Assembly: GCA_016866675.1 (NCBI GenBank)
Contig: VGLO01000013.1
Coordinates: 1-18,693 of the forward strand
DNA length: 18,693 bases
Direction: 5' to 3'
Source of the DNA: Candidatus Staskawiczbacteria bacterium
GTDB lineage: Bacteria > Patescibacteriota > Minisyncoccia > Minisyncoccales > Staskawiczbacteraceae
Shown: piece by piece, positions 15,347 through 18,693 of the stretch
Layout of the letters: the number at the start of each line of letters is the position of its first letter
Position numbering within the stretch: position 1 is the first letter of the stretch
The notes under the pieces: generated by a model
What the model was told of the DNA's origin: nothing
Databases searched by the model: none
What the model saw: the letters and a program-made list of their open reading frames with translations, nothing else
Program-made: the position numbers and the translations under genes

Positions 15347-15375
15347 TTGACAAGGTATTATATAGGTGGTATAAC
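15347..15375 (+). promoter_or_regulatory. strong promoter of the small-ORF island
   Basis: TTGACA (15347-15352), spacer 17, TATAAC (15370-15375). It produces a structured leader of about 180 bases before the first small ORF. No equally good promoter is visible before the next four ORFs, so the island may be one transcript with partial terminators between genes. Confidence 0.75.
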
Positions 15376-15406
15376 AGAGCTACAGGATAAATAAGTAAAT
15401 ACCCCT

Positions 15407-15534
15407 TGTCTGCCGATATGCAGACACCCTTTTTTCAGATCACCGTTGGTCTACGCTTAGCTATTCTAATAACGGCATGCCGTCATTAGATATAAAATAG
15501 CGAAGTCGGGATTGAGGATGATTTGAAAGAAGGG
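15407..15534 (+). promoter_or_regulatory. structured leader RNA element (junction 0)
   Basis: P1 is TGTCTGC/GCAGACA (15407-15426). Immediately after it CCCTTTTTTCAGATCA (15427-15442) can pair over all 16 bases, with G-U wobbles, to TGATTTGAAAGAAGGG (15519-15534). The enclosed loop holds the palindrome ACGGCATGCCGT (15472-15483) flanked by TCTAAT and ATTAGA. The SD of the first small gene (AAAGGAGG) follows. The layout recurs at 16414-16547 and 17017-17155. Confidence 0.6.
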
Positions 15535-15561
15535 AATTTTTAAAAAAGAAAGGAGGATTTC

Positions 15562-15726
15562 ATGGAAGAGTATGTTGAGCTTTTTCCGGAGGAGACGGAA
15601 GAAGCAAAAGAGGTTTCTTTTAAGGCTCAGGATGAGCCAAAATTGGAACCCGAAGATGTTGAACGCCTGAAGGCGTTTAACAAAAAGTGGAGTGAGCGCC
15701 TACGAGGGCGCCCATTTCGCAGATAA
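15562..15726 (+). CDS. orphan small protein, acidic then basic (54 aa)
   Basis: SD AAAGGAGG (15549-15556) lies five bases before ATG 15562. The 54-residue product is Glu-rich in its first two thirds and Arg/Lys-rich at the end (KKWSERLRGRPFRR). I know no family. The coding sequence is a row of small hairpins, for example TTCCG/CGGAA, GGCTC/GAGCC (15624-15638), AACGCC/GGCGTT (15662-15677) and GCGCC/GGCGC. GC content is higher than in core genes. It is the first gene of the island. Translation is likely from the SD; function is unknown. Confidence 0.6.
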   Translation: MEEYVELFPEETEEAKEVSFKAQDEPKLEPEDVERLKAFNKKWSERLRGRPFRR

Positions 15727-15797
15727 AAAGGGAAACATCAATGATTGTTTGTTTCCCCTTTCCCCAAGATTATAATCAGTTATAATTTTAAGGAAGG
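15727..15797 (+). promoter_or_regulatory. structured junction element 1 (P1 plus P2)
   Basis: P1 is GGGAAACA/TGTTTCCC (15730-15757), which together with the following CCTTTCCCC could end transcription of the upstream gene. P2 is a second stem formed by CCTTTCCCCAAGATTATAA (15757-15775) and TTATAATTTTAAGGAAGG (15780-15797), loop TCAG, with a bulge, a short internal loop and one G-U pair. This is the short version of the island junction. Confidence 0.5.
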
Positions 15798-15825
15798 CAC
15801 TTAACTCAAATGAAAGGAGGAAAAA

Positions 15826-16017
15826 GTGTCTGATTCACAAATGCTCTACCTCATGATCTTAGTTGCCAGCTGGATTATTTTCCAGCTGGCAACTTGGAAA
15901 GTTGCAGAGCTTGCTCTGAAGCTTTCCCGAGAGCATGGAGCTCGCCGTGGAAGGCAAGGATGTCAGCATGGAGGTTGTTCTTTAGGTGGGGGTGGACTAC
16001 CATCCCGCCAACGTTGA
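15826..16017 (+). CDS. orphan small membrane protein (63 aa)
   Basis: GTG 15826 has SD AAAGGAGG four to five bases upstream. The product has one transmembrane helix (about residues 6-31) and a basic region (SREHGARRGRQ). It ends in a Cys/Gly-rich part (CQHGGCSLGGGG). No family is recognised. The helix-coding part contains a 14-base-pair perfect hairpin (15861-15894). A second nested hairpin follows at 15896-15927 (GGAAAG/CTTTCC, CAGAGC/GCTCTG, symmetrical 3x3 loop). The tail codes for GGTGGGG/TCCCGCC arms. The mRNA structure is far denser than in the host genes. Confidence 0.6.
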   Translation: MSDSQMLYLMILVASWIIFQLATWKVAELALKLSREHGARRGRQGCQHGGCSLGGGGLPSRQR

Positions 16018-16029
16018 CTCAAAAAAAGA

Positions 16030-16059
16030 TTCATGGGGAAGTTGAAACTTCTCCGTGAA
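16030..16059 (+). terminator. long hairpin after small gene 15826
   Basis: TTCATGGGGAAGTT (16030-16043) pairs with AACTTCTCCGTGAA (16046-16059) over 14 positions, with two or more G-U pairs and a two-base loop that would open to about six bases. It has no T tail, so it may be a processing or stabilising hairpin. Confidence 0.4.
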
Positions 16060-16064
16060 TTCAA

Positions 16065-16136
16065 GTGATATGCTGACTTCGTTCAGCGTATCACCCCTTT
16101 TCTAAGATTATTAATTTAATATTTTTAGAAAAGGGG
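16065..16136 (+). promoter_or_regulatory. structured junction element 2 (P1 plus P2)
   Basis: P1 is GTGATATGCTGA/TCAGCGTATCAC (16065-16094), perfect but for a T-G pair. Directly after, CCCCTTTTCTAA (16094-16105) pairs perfectly with TTAGAAAAGGGG (16125-16136). The arrangement matches junctions 0, 1, 3 and 4, although the P2 sequence differs. The leader of the next gene continues to its SD at 16187. Confidence 0.55.
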
Positions 16137-16197
16137 TGCCCCTTTACCCTCGCACTTTGGGTGATAAAAGTGTGCATGGCAATCTTGGAGATAAGCC

Positions 16198-16407
16198 ATG
16201 GGTTCATTTGCGGAGCGAATGGTTAACGGGATGAGGGCGAGGACGGCGGAGTTCTCGCGTAAGTCCATGGTAAAGGCGGTTCAAACTGAATCGCCGAGGC
16301 GGGTGGTAATCATTTTCACCCCCGTGCACTTGCCGATGGGAGTGAAGCTCCCACGGCATCCCAAGTTCGTAAGTTGGACCGGCAAGCGTTGCCGGCACAT
16401 CAGCTAA
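16198..16407 (+). CDS. orphan basic small protein (69 aa)
   Basis: GGAG (16187-16190) lies seven bases before ATG 16198. The 69-residue product is basic with an internal hydrophobic stretch (RRVVIIFTPVHLP) and no clear membrane helix. No family is recognised. The coding sequence holds successive hairpins: CATTTGC/GCGAATG near the start, GGCGGTTCA/TGAATCGCC (16275-16295), TGCCG-TGGGAG/CTCCCACGGCA (16331-16358, one bulged A) and CCGGCAA/TTGCCGG (16379-16395). It ends two or three bases before junction 3. Whether the RNA, the protein or both are the product cannot be settled here. Confidence 0.55.
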   Translation: MGSFAERMVNGMRARTAEFSRKSMVKAVQTESPRRVVIIFTPVHLPMGVKLPRHPKFVSWTGKRCRHIS

Positions 16408-16409
16408 CA

Positions 16410-16547
16410 ACATGGCCGAGCGTCGCGACAAAATCGCAGACGCTCGGCCCCTACTTTCAAATCATTAACTGAATGAATAGATATCCATGTTTAATCTGAT
16501 TTTATAGAAATAACAGATGTCGCGAAATTAGTGGTTTGAAAGAAGGG
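16410..16547 (+). promoter_or_regulatory. structured junction element 3, duplicated hairpin
   Basis: P1 (16414-16449) is an 11-base-pair stem GGCCGAGCGTC/GACGCTCGGCC. A GCGA/TCGC inner stem, loop CAAAA and one bulged A extend it. P2 pairs CCCTACTTTCAAATCATTA (16449-16467) with TAGTGGTTTGAAAGAAGGG (16529-16547), with one A/A mismatch and two G-U pairs. Bases 16410-16467 are identical to 17013-17070. An ATCTG/CAGAT stem can form inside the enclosed loop. Confidence 0.65.
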
Positions 16548-16618
16548 AGTAATTCATCAAGTGGTCTTATACGCGTGTATGAGAATTTTGATGAAGGTTT
16601 TCTTTCGGGAGTTCTTTA

Positions 16619-17008
16619 ATGACAATGTCTCAAGTGGTCGCGGTGGCGGTTGCGTTGGTTGGAGTCATGGTCCTGGTAGGGTCATTTCTTTTCAAGAAGA
16701 AAAGACCCGCACGCTCTGGAGAGCGTCGGCAACTGCCTCAGACCGCATCGGTCCTAGCCGGCTACTTCGGAACGATGCGTTCTGAAGCATTTAGCAAAAT
16801 GGATCCCGTGAAAGCGGGAACGGGAACGCTTGAGCTCTTGGATTCTCTCCAAGGCGAGGGAGTTAGTCTCCTTCGGGCTATCGCTAGTGACGCGATGGCT
16901 CGAGAACAGCTTCCTGAAATGCACGATCCTGGAACTCAGGCTTTTTCTCAAGTCAGCTCTGCCATTGGCGACGTTTGTCGCCAGTTGCAAAAAGCTGGCT
17001 ATAATTAA
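16619..17008 (+). CDS. orphan membrane-anchored protein (129 aa)
   Basis: SD GGGAG (16607-16611) lies seven bases before ATG 16619. The product starts with one transmembrane helix (residues 4-25, VVAVAVALVGVMVLVGSFLF), then KKKRPARSGERR, as expected for a positive-inside anchor. About 100 soluble, helical residues follow. I know no family. It is the largest protein of the island. The coding sequence is a chain of hairpins: ACGCTCT/AGAGCGT, CGCATCG/CGATGCG, GAGGGAG/CTCCTTC, GGGCTATCGC/GCGATGGCTC (16875-16901) and TGGCGAC/GTCGCCA. A longer frame starting GTG 16561 overlaps and is rejected. Confidence 0.65.
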   Translation: MTMSQVVAVAVALVGVMVLVGSFLFKKKRPARSGERRQLPQTASVLAGYFGTMRSEAFSKMDPVKAGTGTLELLDSLQGEGVSLLRAIASDAMAREQLPEMHDPGTQAFSQVSSAIGDVCRQLQKAGYN

Positions 17009-17012
17009 CAAC

Positions 17013-17155
17013 ACATGGCCGAGCGTCGCGACAAAATCGCAGACGCTCGGCCCCTACTTTCAAATCATTAGTTGAATAATTAATCACTGACTACTCAAAT
17101 AGAAAAGCAGTAGAATTTCAGAATGATAGAACGATTTAGTGGTTTGAAAGTAGGG
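17013..17155 (+). promoter_or_regulatory. structured junction element 4, duplicated hairpin
   Basis: P1 (17017-17052) is the same as in junction 3. P2 pairs CCCTACTTTCAAATCATTA (17052-17070) with TAGTGGTTTGAAAGTAGGG (17137-17155) over 19 positions, using two G-U pairs and no mismatch. Inside are CTGA/TCAG and CTACT/AGTAG stems. The SD of the next gene is downstream. Confidence 0.65.
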
Positions 17156-17187
17156 CATGGTGCACTACAATAAAAAAGGAGGCAGAA

Positions 17188-17397
17188 ATGCCAAGGATTT
17201 CCTACAATGGTCGGCGTCTCGTCGCCGTTGTGAAACAGGCGCGTGCTGTTGATGCTTTCAAACATCAACAGCAAAAAAACCTCGCCGACGAGGCGAGGCG
17301 CGAATTCTCCGACATCTTCACGGTGTCGGAGTTGAAGAGGTTGACTTCGTCGCCTTCTTTAAGGCCAATCGGGAAGACCCCGATTGGTAAGAGTTAA
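17188..17397 (+). CDS. orphan basic small protein, hairpin-rich coding sequence (69 aa)
   Basis: AAAAGGAGG SD (17172-17180 region) precedes ATG 17188. The product is basic, soluble and without a recognised family. The coding sequence is almost continuously folded. It has GCTGTTGATG/CATCAACAGC with eight-base loop CTTTCAAA (17245-17272), CCTCGCC/GGCGAGG (17280-17298), CTCCGACA/TGTCGGAG (17307-17331) and CCAATCGGG/CCCGATTGG (17365-17387). All are perfect. The loop of the first matches the P2 5' strand of junctions 3 and 4 and is complementary to TTTGAAAG. It could be a structured RNA as much as a gene. The SD argues for translation. Confidence 0.55.
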   Translation: MPRISYNGRRLVAVVKQARAVDAFKHQQQKNLADEARREFSDIFTVSELKRLTSSPSLRPIGKTPIGKS

Positions 17398-17400
17398 TAT

Positions 17401-17439
17401 GGGGCATGGATGAAAATCCCTCTGCCCCTTTTCTTTTAT
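17401..17439 (+). terminator. terminator at the end of the small-ORF island
   Basis: GGGGCA (17401-17406) pairs with TGCCCC (17423-17428), with inner GGAT-GAAA-ATCC, followed by TTTTCTTTT. Confidence 0.85.
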
Positions 17440-17445
17440 AGAAAT

Positions 17446-17473
17446 TTGACAAGAATGGTAAATTAAGTACAAT
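17446..17473 (+). promoter_or_regulatory. promoter of khpA
   Basis: TTGACA (17446-17451), spacer 16, TACAAT (17468-17473). The leader carries a TGCAG/CTGCA hairpin and no clear SD before ATG 17534. Confidence 0.7.
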
Positions 17474-17533
17474 GATAATTGAATTGCAGAATGTCGAACT
17501 GCAGAAAGATTATTAACAATTAACAGAAAGACA

Positions 17534-17845
17534 ATGGCAAAAGATTTTGATGTAGAGTTTCTAGAATATGTTGTCAAAGCTTTGGTAGACAACCCAAAAG
17601 ATGTCAGCGTAGAGAGAAAAGTTGACGAAATGGGAGTATTGCTTTCATTGAAGGTTAACCCAGCAGATATGGGTCAAATCATTGGAAGAGAAGGATCTAC
17701 AGCTAAGGCAATCAGAAACTTGGTAAGAATTGTTGGCTTGAAGAATCACGCTAGGGTAAACCTTAAGATTGAGGAACCAGAAGGCGGAAGAGCTCCAAGA
17801 CCAGAAAAGAAAGAAATGTCAGACATTGATAACATTTCACTTTAA
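17534..17845 (+). CDS. khpA: KhpA-type KH-domain RNA-binding protein
   Basis: A single KH domain fills the protein. The nucleic-acid-binding GxxG loop is in GQIIGREGSTAKAIRNLVR (about residues 53-71), followed by the VNLKI strand. KhpA proteins (YlqC-like) are small RNA-binding proteins encoded between rpsP and trmD in many bacteria, often working with a Jag/KhpB partner, which is not in this window. The 103 residues include a short acidic/basic C-terminal extension beyond the usual 80. The start ATG follows MAKDFDVEFLEYVVKALVDNP, typical of the family. Confidence 0.93.
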   Translation: MAKDFDVEFLEYVVKALVDNPKDVSVERKVDEMGVLLSLKVNPADMGQIIGREGSTAKAIRNLVRIVGLKNHARVNLKIEEPEGGRAPRPEKKEMSDIDNISL

Positions 17846-17854
17846 ATTTTAAAA

Positions 17855-17884
17855 TCAAAAAAGGCGCACTTGCGCCTTTTTTGA
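17855..17884 (+). terminator. intrinsic terminator between khpA and trmD
   Basis: TCAAAAAAGGCGCA and TGCGCCTTTTTTGA form a perfect 14-base-pair hairpin with a two-base loop and its own T run. A TTGCGC -35-like box in its right arm (17870-17875) is 17 bases from a TATTAT -10 (17893-17898). Confidence 0.9.
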
Positions 17885-17892
17885 TTGTATTG

Positions 17893-17898
17893 TATTAT
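17893..17898 (+). promoter_or_regulatory. -10 element of trmD, leaderless start
   Basis: TATTAT ends six bases before trmD ATG 17905, which places the transcription start at the start codon. The -35 (TTGCGC) is weak and overlaps the terminator stem, the same overlap as seen in front of gatB. Confidence 0.45.
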
Positions 17899-17904
17899 TG
17901 TAAA

Positions 17905-18582
17905 ATGATTAAATTTGATATTATTACAATTTTTCCAAAAATTTTTGACTCTTATATCGCCGAGAGCTTAATTGCGCGCGCCCAAAAAAAGAGCTTAATT
18001 AAAATAAATATTAATAATTTACGAGACTTTACTACAGATAATCATAAAACCGTTGACGACAGGCCTTTTGGCGGGGGTTTGGGGATGGTTTTAAAAGTAG
18101 AGCCAATTTTAAAAGCAGTAAAGAAGATAAAAAAGATCAAGAAATCAAAAGTTATTTTGTTTACGCCAAGGGGGAAAAAGTTTACGCAAAAATTAGCATA
18201 TCAACTTTCAAAACAAAACCAAATAATTTTTATTTGTGGCAGATATGAAGGGGTGGATGAAAGGGTAGCAAAACATGTTGCAGATATGGAAATTTCTATT
18301 GGAGATTATGACTTAATGGGGGGTGAGCTTCCTGCAATGGTGGCAATTGAGGCAATTTCAAGGTTAGTTCCCGGAGTTTTGGGAAAAGAAGCTTTACTTA
18401 AGGAAAGAATCACAAAAAGCGGGGGATTCATAGAATATGCTCAATATACTAGGCCTGAAATATTCAAATCAGAAATCAAAAATCAAAAATCAAAAATTTG
18501 GAGGGTGCCAAAATTATTGCTTTCTGGTGACCATAAAAAAATTGAGGAATGGAAGAAAAACCACGGAAAGACTATTGAGTAA
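17905..18582 (+). CDS. trmD: tRNA (guanine37-N1)-methyltransferase TrmD
   Basis: TrmD methylates N1 of G37 next to the anticodon and prevents frameshifting. The SPOUT-fold hallmarks are present: FDIITIFPKIFDSYI at the N-terminus, DRPFGGGLGMVLKVEP, ICGRYEGVDERV, the knot motif SIGDYDLMGGELPAM, and LLSGDHKKIEEWKK at the end. ATG 17905 is chosen over an upstream TTG (17881) because FDIITIFP follows directly. Near the C-terminus, TRPEIFK and WRVPKLLLSG are separated by about nine extra residues (SEIKNQKSKI) encoded by a seven-base repeat. The protein length, 225 residues, is otherwise normal. Confidence 0.96.
   Translation: MIKFDIITIFPKIFDSYIAESLIARAQKKSLIKININNLRDFTTDNHKTVDDRPFGGGLGMVLKVEPILKAVKKIKKIKKSKVILFTPRGKKFTQKLAYQLSKQNQIIFICGRYEGVDERVAKHVADMEISIGDYDLMGGELPAMVAIEAISRLVPGVLGKEALLKERITKSGGFIEYAQYTRPEIFKSEIKNQKSKIWRVPKLLLSGDHKKIEEWKKNHGKTIE
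18462..18496 (+). repeat. heptanucleotide repeat inside trmD
   Basis: ATTCAAA, TCAGAAA and three perfect TCAAAAA units in tandem (18476-18496). The tract remains in frame and gives SEIKNQKSKI, inserted in a loop before the VP(K)LLLSG strand. Confidence 0.85.
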
Positions 18583-18616
18583 AGATAATTTTTGTGGTAA
18601 AAATCAATTCATAGAC

Positions 18617-18693
18617 GGGCGCGTGGCTGAGCAGCAAAGGCATCAGACTGTAAATCTGACGGTCCCTGACCTTCGTAGGTGCAAGTCCTACCG
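18617..18693 (+). tRNA. tRNA-Tyr(GTA), truncated by the window end
   Basis: The acceptor 5' strand GGGCGCG begins at 18617. TG follows at positions 8-9, then the D arm. The anticodon stem-loop CAGACTGTAAATCTG (18644-18658) reads GTA, so it is tyrosine. A long variable arm typical of bacterial class II tRNA-Tyr follows. The T stem is GTAGG/CCTAC. Only the first two bases of the 3' acceptor strand (CG) are in the window, and they match the 5' strand. The T loop reads TGCAAGT, where TTCRANY is usual, so the U55 position is G. Confidence 0.9.

Noticed and set aside
15407..15534. Known riboswitch or T-box
   Set aside because: I recognise no conserved core such as a T-box sequence, TPP or SAM motif; the structure is described without naming a class.
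16561..16785. ORF starting GTG 16561 in another frame before the 129-residue gene
   Set aside because: The start is 13 bases from the purine strand of junction 3, the product has no sensible pattern, and it overlaps the membrane-anchored gene that has a better SD.
16204..17014. Minus-strand ORFs in the island (16204-16431, 16754-17014)
   Set aside because: They arise because the island is hairpin-rich and GC-rich, giving open frames on both strands; no SD or promoter supports them.
15347..17439. Integrated filamentous phage or integron cassette array
   Set aside because: Small membrane proteins and hairpins recall both, but there is no Zot-like ATPase, replication protein, integrase or attC-like core site.

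Overview
The window looks like a chromosomal segment from a Candidate Phyla Radiation (Patescibacteria) bacterium. It is AT-rich, uses the standard bacterial code (TGA is a stop), and packs housekeeping genes into short gaps. Most housekeeping genes lack a Shine-Dalgarno (SD) sequence, and several have a -10 box only 6-9 bases before the ATG, so their mRNAs are probably leaderless. ThrRS without a TGS domain, a tandem ThyX-like protein, and L32 and S16 with long charged tails also fit. I cannot name a lineage from sequence alone.

Layout. 1-2798 (+): 3' part of a ThyX-like protein, gatB, and a small SD-led zinc-ribbon gene with a frameshift at an A8 run. 2825-7062 (-): thrS, a four-helix membrane protein of unknown function and miaA, one base apart from each other, apparently one operon. 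7121-7570 (+): a membrane-anchored DUF192 protein. 7577-8296 (+): two orphan small genes with strong promoters, SDs and terminators. 8437-11643 (-): dnaE. 11698-12275 (+): another two-gene small-ORF unit, divergent from dnaE. 12282-12440: a dense palindromic element. 12468-15270 (+): rnhB, rpmF, nusB, rnc and rpsP. 15347-17439 (+): an island of five small orphan genes. 17446-18693 (+): khpA, trmD and the start of a tRNA-Tyr(GTA) gene.

The core genes serve tRNA and ribosome function (gatB, thrS, miaA, trmD, tRNA-Tyr, rpmF, rpsP, rnc, nusB, khpA) and DNA replication (dnaE, rnhB, possibly thyX). rnhB-rpmF-nusB-rnc-rpsP and khpA-trmD follow a common bacterial order. The small-ORF island sits between rpsP and khpA and interrupts the usual rpsP-khpA-(rimM)-trmD neighbourhood; rimM is not in the window.

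The most unusual part is the 15.35-17.44 kb island. Its five small ORFs each have a start codon and SD, yet their coding sequences are chains of perfect or near-perfect hairpins. The junctions between them share one RNA-like architecture: a GC-rich hairpin (P1), then a C-rich/U-rich strand that pairs with a later A/G-rich strand (P2). In three junctions the P2 pairing is the long-range complement of a TTTGAAAG motif. The first gene of the 7.6-8.3 kb unit contains a similar nested hairpin. A second theme is seven-base tandem repeats, found in intergenic gaps (around rpmF, nusB, rnc) and as in-frame insertions in rnhB and trmD. All interpretations come from reading the sequence by eye; no folding or database search was run.
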